Assembly (NCBI GenBank): GCA_002551355.1
Contig: NTHE01000016.1
Location: forward strand, 60,381-124,380
Direction: 5' to 3'
DNA from: Streptomyces sp. man185
Lineage (GTDB): Bacteria > Actinomycetota > Actinomycetes > Streptomycetales > Streptomycetaceae
Length of the DNA: 64,000 bases
This document shows positions 1 through 7,801 of the stretch, in pieces; the stretch's first letter is position 1, and every line of letters begins with the position of its first letter. The position numbers and the translations under genes are program-made. The notes under the pieces are model-generated. The model worked only from the letters and a program-made list of their open reading frames with translations, was not told where the DNA came from and did no database searches.

Positions 1-126
1 CCGTTCACCTCGCCCGTGACCACCATGGTCGAAGCCGGGCACATGATGCGCTACACCGACGTCGATGCCCTGCCTGTGGTCGACGAACACGGCAGTGCCT
101 TGGGCGTCCTCGCCCTCGCCCGCTGA
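1..126 (+). CDS. CBS-domain protein, C-terminal fragment (runs off the window)
   Basis: Only the last 41 residues are visible, in frame 1, ending at TGA 124-126. They include YTDVDALPVVDEHG and GVLALAR. The pattern x-x-ALPVVDE-x-G-x-x-x-G-V-L is the end of a CBS motif, where a hydrophobic strand is followed by 'lpVvd..g.lvGvl'. CBS pairs bind adenine nucleotides and act as energy sensors. In Streptomyces such short proteins often sit among stress and dormancy genes, which fits the SCO5918-type neighbour 56 bp downstream. The start lies outside the window, so the protein's length and any second domain are unknown. Confidence 0.7.
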   Translation, partial: PFTSPVTTMVEAGHMMRYTDVDALPVVDEHGSALGVLALAR

Positions 127-182
127 GCCGTCCCATCCGCAGCAGAACCACTCCCTCTTCGTTCCTCTCCCTGTGAGGCATC

Positions 183-494
183 ATGCGCTGTGTCATCGCC
201 CGCTTCCCGTTCGACCTCACCAGGAGCGGCGTCCTGGAATCGATGAAGGGCATCAAGCCCGAGCACGCACCCGGCGAGTGCGTGATCATCGGCCGACGTA
301 CCTACCCCGTCAAACAGGTCGGACAGGTCATCACGCGCCAGGATCGCCGCGACTTCAGCGCCGGAGAAGTCCTGCGGGCCATGACCCAGCTCGGCTTCAC
401 CTGCCGCGACCTGGCCCCGGTCCCCGCACCCACCCGCGTTCTCAACCCGGTGCACCAGGCGTCCGCGATGCTCGGCGCCCCTGTGGCCGCCTGA
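183..494 (+). CDS. SCO5918-type small conserved protein
   Basis: This 103-residue protein begins MRCVIARFPFDL and contains RRTYPVKQVGQVITRQDRRDF and GEVLRAMTQLGFTCR. I recognise the layout from the Streptomyces SCO5918 family, small proteins of unknown biochemistry encoded near CBS and universal-stress proteins. There is no signal peptide or membrane segment, so it is cytosolic. The ATG at 183 follows a purine-rich CTGTGAGG stretch. A strong bidirectional terminator follows. The family call is from memory and the function is unknown. Confidence 0.75.
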   Translation: MRCVIARFPFDLTRSGVLESMKGIKPEHAPGECVIIGRRTYPVKQVGQVITRQDRRDFSAGEVLRAMTQLGFTCRDLAPVPAPTRVLNPVHQASAMLGAPVAA

Positions 495-527
495 CGGACG
501 GGCAGGCGCGAGCCGTCGGCAAGCATG

Positions 528-567
528 GGTGAGGGTCCGGCCGGAGCACTCCGGCCGGACCCTCACC
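528..567. terminator. Bidirectional terminator between convergent genes
   Basis: A perfect 19-bp stem (528-546 with 549-567) closes a 2-base gap. The left arm begins GGTGAGGGTCC. It lies between a plus-strand gene ending at 494 and a minus-strand gene ending at 599, so it can serve both. Confidence 0.8.
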
Positions 568-598
568 GCGTATCGAGGTGCCCCGGCCAGGCAGCGGG

Positions 599-958
599 TC
601 AGTGGTCGGAGTAGCTGAAGTCGCCCATCGTCCAGGCGCTGACGTCCTCGATCGCGACCCGGTACATCCCGCCTGTCTCCGGGATCCCCACCGTGCCCTG
701 CAGAATCCGCGCCACGTGGAAGTGCAGATGCGTGGGCGGCCCTTCCTCGGGTGCAGCGGTCGTGAACATGGGGGAAAAGTCGCCCAGGCGGGCCGAGTCC
801 GCAAGGACATCCGACACCCGCTGCCTCCAGACGGCTTCGGGTGCCAGCCGACCCGTGATGACAGCTCCTCCGGCGACCACGGTCAGAGACATCTGATTAC
901 TGCGCCCGGACTCCACCAGGGCGGCAACGTCAACAAGCAGCGCGTCAGGCTTCGACAT
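599..958 (-). CDS. Hypothetical protein, weakly GvpU-like
   Basis: This 119-residue soluble protein starts MSKPDALLVDVAALVESG. The central stretch MSLTVVAGGAVITGRLAPE has the 'sLTV.G..itG.L' pattern I associate with GvpU-type gas vesicle accessory proteins and their relatives. The resemblance is short and could be chance. The C-terminal half (THLHFHVARILQG, then GMYRVAIEDVSAWTMGDFSYSD) reads as a compact beta-rich fold with no catalytic motif. No gas vesicle gene lies nearby. The gene is likely monocistronic, with the terminator at 528-567 behind it. Confidence 0.6.
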   Translation of the reverse strand: MSKPDALLVDVAALVESGRSNQMSLTVVAGGAVITGRLAPEAVWRQRVSDVLADSARLGDFSPMFTTAAPEEGPPTHLHFHVARILQGTVGIPETGGMYRVAIEDVSAWTMGDFSYSDH

Positions 959-1152
959 GGGGCCGATTATATTCGTCGAACATCGCAGGCTCTCCCGCGC
1001 TGCCGCTTCGGGCAGGACAGCGCTGAGGCGCTGAACCGCCGGTGAGCGGCACCGCAGCCGACACTTCTCCTGCCCGCGGACGCCTGTTCCGAGAGGAAGA
1101 CGAGTCGCCTTACCTCCGTGTCGAGTGATCCTTGCGTTCGGCGCATGTTCCG

Positions 1153-2451
1153 TTACGGAGATGAGTTCGGCCGGGTGCTTTCAGCTCCGAGGCCCTGCGG
1201 CGGGCGGGGGAGAGGCGTGCTGTCCCCTGTCGGGGATGCTTCGGAGACGTCGGCGCCGTGGTCGGCGTCGCGGCGGGTGAAGCCGGTGCCGTACCAGTCC
1301 AGGCACATCACGGTGGCGTCGTCGTGCAGATGCCCGTCATGGGCATGGACGACCTGCTCGATCAGGACACGCGCGGCCTCCCGCGGATGCAGGTCCCGGG
1401 TGCTCTCGATGAGGGCCGGCAGATCGAGACTCGCAGCGCTGCGCTCCAGCATTCCGTCGGTGAGCATGACCAGCCGGTCGCCGGCCCTCAAGTCCAGCTC
1501 CTGGACCGAGTAGGTGTGGGGTGCTATGAACCCGAAGGGCATGTCGACGGCCGGTGTGATCTCCTCGACCTTCCCGCCGCGCAGACGCAGGGGCCAGGGG
1601 TGGCCGGCGTTGATGAACTCGGTTCGACCGTCGTGCAGGCTGATCCGCAGCAGTTGTCCGGTGACGTAGCGGCCGCCGCTGTGCTCGGCCACGGCCTGGT
1701 CGGCGGCCCGCGCCTGCTCGGCGAGGTCGGCCCCCTGCCTGCGGGCACGGCGCAGTGCGCCGACGAGGAGGGTGGCCAGGAGCGCGGCGTCCACGTCGTG
1801 CCCCATGGCATCGGTGACGGACAGCTGGACGTAGTCGCGGTCTATGACGTAGTCGAAGGTGTCGCCGCCGACATGCTCGGCCGGCTCCAAGGCCCCGGCC
1901 ACCGCGAACTGGGCCGCCTCGCAGGCCAGCGACGTGGGCAGCAGCCGGTGCTGGATCTCCGCGGCCAGGCCCAGCGGGGAGGTACGCCGACCCCACTGAT
2001 ACAGGTCGGTGAAGGGCCGGTTCGCGATGACGATGTAGGCCAGGGCGTGGGCACTCCGGCTAATTCCCAGCAGCGTGTCCGTCCCGGGGTACTGGGGCAG
2101 ATGGAGCTCCAGCAGGCCGAGCGCATCCCCGCGATTGGTGACCGGTGCGATCACCCGCGTCCACGCACCGCCCTCTACGGCCTCCACATGCGGCCGTTGG
2201 GTCCGGATCACCTTGTCGTAGACGGTGCCGGAGACGGCGATGGGATCTGCGGAACGCTCCAGGTCGATGTCGTCCGCGGTGCCCAGGCGGACGACGGAGG
2301 CGCCCGTGAAGTCGGTGATCAGAAACGACACCGACCGGGCCCCGAGCTGTCTTCGCAAAGAAGCGGCTATGACATCGACGGACTCCACCGGCGGCGCGGC
2401 CTCCGCCGCGGCCAGCGCCTCACCCAGGCCGTCCTTCTCACTGTCCCGCAT
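1153..2451 (-). CDS. PP2C-type SpoIIE serine/threonine phosphatase with N-terminal GAF-like domain
   Basis: The protein has 432 residues if translation starts at ATG 2451, where a GGGAGG ribosome binding site lies 8 bases upstream. The open frame continues to 2643 without a comparable site. Residues about 20-165 look like a GAF sensor, including SVSFLITDFTGASVVRLG. Residues about 175-385 are a SpoIIE/PP2C domain, with EIQHRLLP, EHVGGDTFDYV (metal Asp), TDAMGHDVDAALLA and LVMLTDGMLE. Such enzymes dephosphorylate STAS anti-sigma antagonists and so activate alternative sigma factors. A STAS protein and an anti-sigma kinase gene lie 1-2 kb away on the same strand, which fits, although they are separated by a gap. 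The C-terminal tail is low complexity. Confidence 0.9.
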   Translation of the reverse strand: MRDSEKDGLGEALAAAEAAPPVESVDVIAASLRRQLGARSVSFLITDFTGASVVRLGTADDIDLERSADPIAVSGTVYDKVIRTQRPHVEAVEGGAWTRVIAPVTNRGDALGLLELHLPQYPGTDTLLGISRSAHALAYIVIANRPFTDLYQWGRRTSPLGLAAEIQHRLLPTSLACEAAQFAVAGALEPAEHVGGDTFDYVIDRDYVQLSVTDAMGHDVDAALLATLLVGALRRARRQGADLAEQARAADQAVAEHSGGRYVTGQLLRISLHDGRTEFINAGHPWPLRLRGGKVEEITPAVDMPFGFIAPHTYSVQELDLRAGDRLVMLTDGMLERSAASLDLPALIESTRDLHPREAARVLIEQVVHAHDGHLHDDATVMCLDWYGTGFTRRDADHGADVSEASPTGDSTPLPRPPQGLGAESTRPNSSP

Positions 2452-2850
2452 GGAAGCGACCTCCCGCCAGCGTGCCCGCGTGTACGTGCCTGGCGACACG
2501 ACTTTCCGGCCGAGCACGACAGGCAAGCTACCCCACCGCAGGGCACGGCTTACCTGCTCGGCCGGGCGACGTGCCGCCGACACGTCTGGTCTGCACTCGC
2601 CGCGGGTGTCGTGTTCCGGCGATGCACCGCGAGCCGACCGCAAGGATGCGCAGCCGCTGCGGTGCGTCTGCCGACACCCTGGGCGGGGGCACCAGCGGGT
2701 ATCGGCTTTGATCCAAGGGAGAGGGCGGAGCGCGGTCGTGACCGACTTTCCGGCCTGGCGGGAGTGGAGCTCATGGGACCGGAAGCGGAGGTGGCCAGGT
2801 GCCTGGCCAGCCCTGAGACACCGGTGCGGCGCGGACCACCTCGGGAGCCC
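2452..2850. other. Intergenic stretch without a supported gene
   Basis: About 400 bases upstream of the phosphatase gene. The open frames here are arginine- and proline-rich shadows with no start site or family signal. It probably holds the phosphatase promoter; I see no repeat or RNA structure that stands out. Confidence 0.5.
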
Positions 2851-3051
2851 TCAGTCGAACCGACCCCGCTGGGCGTCCCAAGGGGCTTCTGCTTCCAGGT
2901 GGAGTCGGCGCAATGTGCCTTCCGTCTCACGCCTGAAGTGTTCGAAGGACACCAGACGCTGCCACAACGGGTCAGGACGGCAGGGGACGGCGGCTCCTTC
3001 GGATGACCATTCTTCGGCGAGCCGACTGTACAGAGGTGTGCTCCCGTTCAT
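2851..3051 (-). CDS. Small conserved hypothetical protein (66 aa)
   Basis: Reading from ATG 3051 gives MNGSTPLYSRLAEEW followed by a G-x-x-VPCRPDPLWQRLVSFEHF segment. The pattern 'Y..L..EW...G..VP...DP.W..L' recurs in short Streptomyces proteins of unknown function. The frame extends upstream to 3198, but that part is low-complexity and looks non-coding. There is no membrane segment or known motif. It has no obvious operon partner. Confidence 0.5.
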   Translation of the reverse strand: MNGSTPLYSRLAEEWSSEGAAVPCRPDPLWQRLVSFEHFRRETEGTLRRLHLEAEAPWDAQRGRFD

Positions 3052-3523
3052 TGCTTCGTCAGAGGCCTGCTCTCGGGCGTGAGCCGGGCTGCAGGAATGT
3101 TTGCCGCGCGCTTGCTCCGGAAGACGAGGGCCGGCTCTGCGCTTGCCCCTGCCGGCCGGTGCGCTGCGGTTCGATTCAGCTTCATGATCATTCGTCACAT
3201 ATGCCAGAACGATTCCTCCACCTCTCCGGATACTGTTGTCGTGCTTCCCTCGGCCGACTTGGCTTGCCTGCGCACGACCTTCGCAGGGCTACCTGTCGGC
3301 GGTCGGTGACCACTACCTTTCTCTCCGCACCGCACCCCGTTGCTGAACCTGGACGCAGTCGGCGGGCCCACCTACCGGGGAAGCCGGTACTCCACCGCGA
3401 CGAGACCGGCCCTGGCACGCCTGCCTCGGCCGCTCCGGTTCCGGTGTGCCGACAGACAGCCGTTCCGTCCCTGTGTTCGGGGCGGAGCGGCAGCGAGGGC
3501 GCCGGGCGTGCGTAGCGGTGGGA
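3052..3523. other. Intergenic stretch without a supported gene
   Basis: About 470 bases. Short frames on both strands are arginine-rich and lack family signatures. Local GC is lower around 3180-3245, as in promoter regions. I see no repeat or RNA element. Confidence 0.45.
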
Positions 3524-3844
3524 TCAGATGATGGGAGCCGCATCGAGGCTCGGGTAGATGTCCAGGACCGCGTCGATGCCCCGGATGCTGAACAGGCGTG
3601 TGAGCCTGGGAGAAGGGCTGACCATGCGCAGGTCGGTCTGCTGATGGGTGGTGAGGACCAGCACGAGGAACATCGAATCGACGAACGTGATGCCGCCGGC
3701 GTCCAGAATCACTCCACCGCTGGCTGCGACGGCGGATTCGCTCTGCGCTTGCAGGGACGGCAGGGACTCGAAGTCGAATTCTCCGCGAGGGGCGATCACC
3801 GCCAGCGGCGCGAAACCGGAGTGCCGAGGGGCGGAAGACGTCAT
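3524..3844 (-). CDS. STAS-domain anti-sigma factor antagonist
   Basis: The 106-residue protein from ATG 3844 begins MTSSAPRHSG; an alternative ATG at 3880 lacks a ribosome binding site, whereas 3844 has GGGGAG 13 bases upstream. The STAS pattern is clear: VIAPRGEFDFESLPSL near residue 20, the GGVILDAGGITFVDSMFL strand and helix near residue 50 (the V-D-S serine is where the kinase phosphorylates these proteins), and a C-terminal LFSIRGIDAVLDIYPSL helix. Such proteins release sigma factors by binding the anti-sigma kinase when unphosphorylated. The frameshifted kinase-like gene at 4066-4556 lies just upstream on the same strand, and the SpoIIE phosphatase lies downstream. Confidence 0.85.
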   Translation of the reverse strand: MTSSAPRHSGFAPLAVIAPRGEFDFESLPSLQAQSESAVAASGGVILDAGGITFVDSMFLVLVLTTHQQTDLRMVSPSPRLTRLFSIRGIDAVLDIYPSLDAAPII

Positions 3845-4065
3845 GAGGTGGGTATCGCTCCCCGTAGCCCCTCGCATCATCGATCAGAGTGCCGAGGAGA
3901 GTCCGCTCAGTCGCCTTCGCGTCGGCCACGAGCGATCGCCGCCTTGTTGCCGCAGGTGCCCCGTATGCACCCCGGAGAGACCTCAGTCGCTTCCATGTTC
4001 AGTCCCTCGGACTTTCGCCGGCTCTGCGGTGATCTGACCCGGAGGTCTTGCTGCCCGTGGCAGTG

Positions 4066-4556
4066 TCAGCGGGAGAGGAAGGCCGTGACGGTCTTGCCTC
4101 CGGCTGCCCGGCGCGTGACCGCGGTCGTGCGGGCCAGGCGGTTGACCATGGGCCAGCCGAAGCCGCCGCCGGAACCGGTCAAGTCGGGGGTCTGCATGCG
4201 CGGCCATCGCGGACTTGCGTCGTCGACAGCTACACCTCGATGGCGCCGGGGTGAGCGTTCAGACGGAGTGTGAATGTGCCGTCGCCGTGGCGCAGGGCGT
4301 TGGTGACGAGTTCGGAGACCACCAGGACGAGGGTGCCCGCCACGTCCGGACAGGGCGTTGGGACCAGGCGGTCGGTGAAGGCCCGGGCGGCCTGGCGGGC
4401 TTGGCTGACGCCCGTTGCGCTGTTGCCCCGGACCGTGGTCGGTACGGGGGTCGCCTCCGAGATGGTGATCTTCGTGCTGTTCGGCACCACGCAGACCGGA
4501 CCGACGGCACGCTCCGGGAAGCGGCTCCGGAGGGGGTTCCCCGTGTTCGTCCCCAT
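4066..4556 (-). pseudogene. RsbW-like ATP-binding anti-sigma kinase, frameshifted
   Basis: The first frame, from 4556, runs 108 residues through the HATPase N-box (LVVSELVTNALRHG) and stops at 4230 after PGAIEV. The next frame continues the same domain: AVDDASPRWPRMQTPD, then GGGFGWPMVNRLA (the G-rich ATP-lid and G2 box), ending TVTAFLSR at TGA 4066-4068. The two parts join exactly as IEVAVDDAS if one base is missing, or two are extra, near 4228. A whole gene would give about 160 residues, the normal size for Streptomyces anti-sigma histidine-kinase-like proteins. It is either a real disruption or a base-calling error. The family blocks partner sigma factors and is countered by STAS proteins such as the one downstream. 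Confidence 0.85.
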
Positions 4557-4607
4557 TCCCGCGATCCTACGTACCCGTCAGGCCGGTGCCGACCGGTCCG
4601 GAGTCGG

Positions 4608-5003
4608 TCAGTCCGGCGCCTCGCCCGGGTACGCGCTCTCGAACGCCGAGTGGAACAGGGCCGTGACGTCCTGGCCGGTGAGGCCTTCGGTACGGGCCTG
4701 GGTCAGCCAGTCGGCGAGGGCGGCGCGCAGTGGTGAGCCGGGGCCGGACTGCGGCTGCGCGAGGGTGCGGGTGATGAACGTGCCCGCTCCCTGGCGCACC
4801 TCGGCGAGGCCCATGCGTTCCAGTTCGCGGTAGGCCTTGAGCGTCGTGTTGGGGTTGACCTTGGTGGTCGCGGCGACCTGGGCCGCGGTGGGCAGCCGGT
4901 CGCCCTCCTCCAGCGCGCCCATCCGCAGAGCCTGCTCGACCTGCCGGACGATCTGGAGATAGGTCGCCACTCCACTGCGCCGGTCGATGCGGAACACGAC
5001 CAC
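4608..5003 (-). CDS. GntR-family (YhcF-type) transcriptional regulator
   Basis: A short regulator of about 131 residues. The winged helix covers residues about 5-75: GVATYLQIVRQVEQALRMG, GDRLPTAAQVAATTKVNPNT, RELERMGLAEVRQGAGTF. The C-terminal part is a short helical tail instead of the long effector domain of classical GntR proteins, which marks the YhcF group. I chose GTG 5003, which has GGAAGG 8 bases upstream; GTG 5033 in the same frame has no such site. It is the third gene of the ABC operon, 55 bp behind the permease, and probably represses that operon through the inverted repeat at 6988-7011. Confidence 0.9.
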   Translation of the reverse strand: MVVFRIDRRSGVATYLQIVRQVEQALRMGALEEGDRLPTAAQVAATTKVNPNTTLKAYRELERMGLAEVRQGAGTFITRTLAQPQSGPGSPLRAALADWLTQARTEGLTGQDVTALFHSAFESAYPGEAPD

Positions 5004-5058
5004 GGACTTCACCTTCCGCTCGATTGCCGACACTTTACGTAGGGGGAGAGGGCCGCAC

Positions 5059-6033
5059 CTACAGCGGGCGGCGCGAGACCCGCCACAGGGTGAACGCCGT
5101 GAGCAGGGCCGTGCCGGCCAGCAGGATGCCTGCCGCGAGCCACTGCATGCCCGCCATCTGGTTGTAACCGATGTACTCGATCACGTCGTTGACGATGCCG
5201 TGCTCCTTGATGCACGCGTTCTGCGCCTTCTCGGTCGCCTCGGCGCAGCGGCCCCAGTTGTACAAGGTGCCGTCGGCGCTGCCGACCCAGCGGTCCGCCT
5301 CGTACGCGTCGTTGAAGCGGGCCGGGAGGTCGGTGTCCATCGGGTACGTGAACATTTTCGGGGAGCCGAGCCGTACGCGTACCTCGTCCCAGACGAACAT
5401 CGTGGTGATCGCCGTGAAGAGGAACGTGAGCACCATCGCCGGGAGCACCCGGCGGACCACGGTGCCGATCGTGATGCCCGCGGCGGTCAGGAAGAGGAGG
5501 AACGCGGGCAGGACCGGCCCGGTGTTGTCGAAGATGACGCCGTCGATCCACTCACTGAGAAAGAGGGAGCGATGCGGCTTCCACCACCAGGTGAACAGCG
5601 CCGAGAGCACCACGCCGGAGACCAGCGCGAGAGTGTAGGCCAGGCCCAGCTTGGCGATCAGCCACTGGCGGCGGGTCGCGGACTGGGTGGTGACGAGCTG
5701 AGCGGTGCCGTTCTCCTGGTCGCCCGCGATCAGCGGGGCGCCGATGAAGACGGCGAGGATCAGCGGCAGGCCGTTGATGATGCTGGTGATGTAGTTGTAG
5801 CCGCGGTTGTTGTCCATCGGCCGGCCGGCGTCCTTCTCCGGCCAGCCCTTCGCGTCGAGCAGCTGCACCAGCTCGTTGCGCTCGTACACGATCCACAGCG
5901 CGGTCAGCAGGGTGAGGCCGAGGACGCAGGCCAGCGCGACGCGGTGCTGGCGTACGACGAGCCACGGCATTCCGCGCAACAGACGTCGTCCGCTGCCGAG
6001 TTCGGCGGGCTTCTCGGTGAGGGTGGTGCTCAT
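5059..6033 (-). CDS. ABC-2 type transporter permease
   Basis: A 324-residue integral membrane protein with about six hydrophobic segments: HRVALACVLGLTLLTALWIV near residue 30, ITSIINGLPLILAVFIGAPL near 85, and further ones to the C-terminus (MQWLAAGILLAGTALLTAFTL). The large loops hold VTTQSATRRQWLIAKLG, the coupling helix typical of YhcI/ABC-2 exporters in GntR-linked operons. Its ATG overlaps the stop of the ATPase gene by four bases (ATGA), so the two are translationally coupled. The substrate is unknown. Related operons respond to cell-envelope stress or antimicrobial compounds. Confidence 0.85.
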   Translation of the reverse strand: MSTTLTEKPAELGSGRRLLRGMPWLVVRQHRVALACVLGLTLLTALWIVYERNELVQLLDAKGWPEKDAGRPMDNNRGYNYITSIINGLPLILAVFIGAPLIAGDQENGTAQLVTTQSATRRQWLIAKLGLAYTLALVSGVVLSALFTWWWKPHRSLFLSEWIDGVIFDNTGPVLPAFLLFLTAAGITIGTVVRRVLPAMVLTFLFTAITTMFVWDEVRVRLGSPKMFTYPMDTDLPARFNDAYEADRWVGSADGTLYNWGRCAEATEKAQNACIKEHGIVNDVIEYIGYNQMAGMQWLAAGILLAGTALLTAFTLWRVSRRPL

Positions 6034-6974
6034 GCGGCCTGGTTCCCTTCGGCTTCGACGCGGGCGCCCTGGGTGTAGAGCGAGGGCGCGTCCGGGGAGC
6101 GGAGATGGGCGAGGAGGACTTCCTCCAGGGAGGGTTCGGCGCTCTCCCAGTCGGCGGGAAGCGGGCCCCTGGGCCGGATCATCGCCTGGAACTGCCGTCC
6201 CTGGAGCCGGGTTTCGACGACCGTGTGGTGGTCGAGCTCCATCGGCAGCGAGCCGTCCCGGGCCACCCCGGTGACCAGCGCGTGGGCCGGGACCAGCGCG
6301 TCGGCGTCACCGGCCATCCGGATCCGGCCCTCGGCGACGACCAGCAGGTAGTCGCACATGTCCTCCAGCTCGGTCAGCATGTGCGAGGACATCACCACTG
6401 TGGTGCCGCGCTCGACGGCCTCCGCCATCAGCAGCGTGCTCATCTCGTCGCGGGCCAGCGGGTCGAGGTCCGACATCGGCTCGTCCAGGAGCAGCAGGTC
6501 GGGCCGCTTGCCGAAGGCGAGCGCGAAGGCCACGCGGGTGCGCTGGCCGCCGGAGAGCGTGCCGATCCTCGCGTGCAGCGGGACGTTGCCCGAGCGGACG
6601 ATCCGCGTCGCCGCCGCCGCGTCCCAGCCGGGGTTCAACTCGGCTCCCATCCGCAGCGTTTCGGCCACGGTGAACCGCTTGAACAGCGGCTTGTCCTGTC
6701 CGAGGAACGCGAATCCGGGCATCACGGCGGGGTCGTCGACCGGTACGCCGAAGATCCGCAGTTCGCCGGTCGTCGGCTGCACCTGCCGGGTCGCCAGTCC
6801 GAGCAGGGTGGACTTGCCGGCCCCGTTCGGACCGACCAGACCGCAGATGCGGCCGGCCGGGATCCGGAAGGAGCAGTCGCGCAGCGCCCAGCCGCGCCGG
6901 TAGCGCTTGCCCAGGCCGCGGGCTTCCAGTGCCCAGCTGCCGGATGTCGCGTTCGGGGTGGTCGTGTCTGCCAC
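6030..6974 (-). CDS. ABC transporter ATP-binding protein
   Basis: A full ATPase domain with Walker A GPNGAGKS, Q-loop region FLGQDKPLFKRFTVAETL, signature TLSGGQRTRVAFALA and Walker B LLLLDEPMSDLD, followed by a C-terminal extension typical of ABC-2 partners. I chose GTG 6974, which has GAGG 8 bases upstream (314 residues). The longer frame from TTG 7001 would start inside the inverted repeat and has no ribosome binding site. It is the first gene of an operon with the permease and the GntR regulator. Confidence 0.9.
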   Translation of the reverse strand: MADTTTPNATSGSWALEARGLGKRYRRGWALRDCSFRIPAGRICGLVGPNGAGKSTLLGLATRQVQPTTGELRIFGVPVDDPAVMPGFAFLGQDKPLFKRFTVAETLRMGAELNPGWDAAAATRIVRSGNVPLHARIGTLSGGQRTRVAFALAFGKRPDLLLLDEPMSDLDPLARDEMSTLLMAEAVERGTTVVMSSHMLTELEDMCDYLLVVAEGRIRMAGDADALVPAHALVTGVARDGSLPMELDHHTVVETRLQGRQFQAMIRPRGPLPADWESAEPSLEEVLLAHLRSPDAPSLYTQGARVEAEGNQAA

Positions 6975-6987
6975 GCGCCTCGCCTCG

Positions 6988-7011
6988 ATTCCATTAGTCA
7001 ATTAATGGAAT
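6988..7011. promoter_or_regulatory. Inverted repeat, probable operator of the GntR regulator
   Basis: Two 9-bp arms, ATTCCATTA (6988-6996) and TAATGGAAT (7003-7011), form a perfect inverted repeat around a 6-bp spacer. It is AT-rich in very GC-rich surroundings and lies 14 bp upstream of the chosen GTG of the ATPase gene. That position and symmetry fit autorepression by the YhcF-type regulator encoded in the same operon. Confidence 0.7.
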
Positions 7012-7156
7012 CATGGAGTCGTGAGGGAATGGCTGTCAAGCGCGGCAGGTCGCGGGGCGGAAGAGGGGCGGGGTGAGGGGGAGTCGCGGGGGAGGGAGGC
7101 CGGGGCTTCCGCGTACGGAGACGTACGGAGGTGTGCGGAGGCGTACGGCGCTCGGC

Positions 7157-7801
7157 TCAGCCGCGCAGAAACGCCAGGACCGCGAGCACCCTGCGGTTGG
7201 TGGCGTCCGAGACGTCGAGGTCGAGCTTGGTGAGGATCGAGCCGAAGTGCTTGCTGACCGTGCCCTCGCCGACGTGCAGGGCCTCGGCTACGGACGCGTT
7301 GGACCGGCCTTCCGCCATCAGCGCGAGCACCTCCAGCTCGCGGGCGGTGAGCCGGGCGAGCGGGTCGCGGCGGTGCCGGATCAGCTGCCGTACGACCTCG
7401 GGGTCCACCACCGTGCCGCCCTCGGCCACCCGGCGCAGGGCGTCGGCGAACTCCTCGACGTGGCCGATGCGCTCCTTGAGCAGATAGCCCACCCCCGTAC
7501 CGTCCGAGGTGTCCAGCAGGTCCTCGGCGTAGGTGCGCTGGACGTACTGGCTGAGGACCAGGACCGGCAGGCCCGGCAGCTTCCCGCGCAGCGCGACGGC
7601 GGCCCGCAGGCCCTCGTCCGTGAAACCGGGCGGCATCCGGACATCGGTCACCACGATGTCCGGGCGGTGCTCCAGGGCAGCGGCGTCGAGCTCCTCTGCC
7701 GTGCCCACCGCTGCCAGGACCCGGTGCCCGAAACGTTCCAGCAGGCCGACCAGGCCCTCGCGCAGGAGCACGCTGTCCTCGGCCAGTACGACGCGCAGCA
7801 T
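7157..7801 (-). CDS. LuxR/NarL-type response regulator
   Basis: A 214-residue two-domain regulator. The receiver domain has the acidic pair in AEDSVLLREG and a phospho-acceptor Asp53 in IVVTDVRMPPG. The C-terminal LuxR helix-turn-helix (about residues 150-195) has LTARELEVLALMAEGRSN and GTVSKHFGSILTKL. Its ATG overlaps the kinase stop by four bases (7798-7801), so it is co-translated with its kinase. The likely target is the divergent ABC transporter starting at 9351. Confidence 0.93.
   Translation of the reverse strand: MLRVVLAEDSVLLREGLVGLLERFGHRVLAAVGTAEELDAAALEHRPDIVVTDVRMPPGFTDEGLRAAVALRGKLPGLPVLVLSQYVQRTYAEDLLDTSDGTGVGYLLKERIGHVEEFADALRRVAEGGTVVDPEVVRQLIRHRRDPLARLTARELEVLALMAEGRSNASVAEALHVGEGTVSKHFGSILTKLDLDVSDATNRRVLAVLAFLRG

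Noticed and set aside
1258..3006. 582-residue plus-strand frame antisense to the PP2C gene
   Set aside because: The minus-strand frame has clear GAF and SpoIIE motifs; this one has none.
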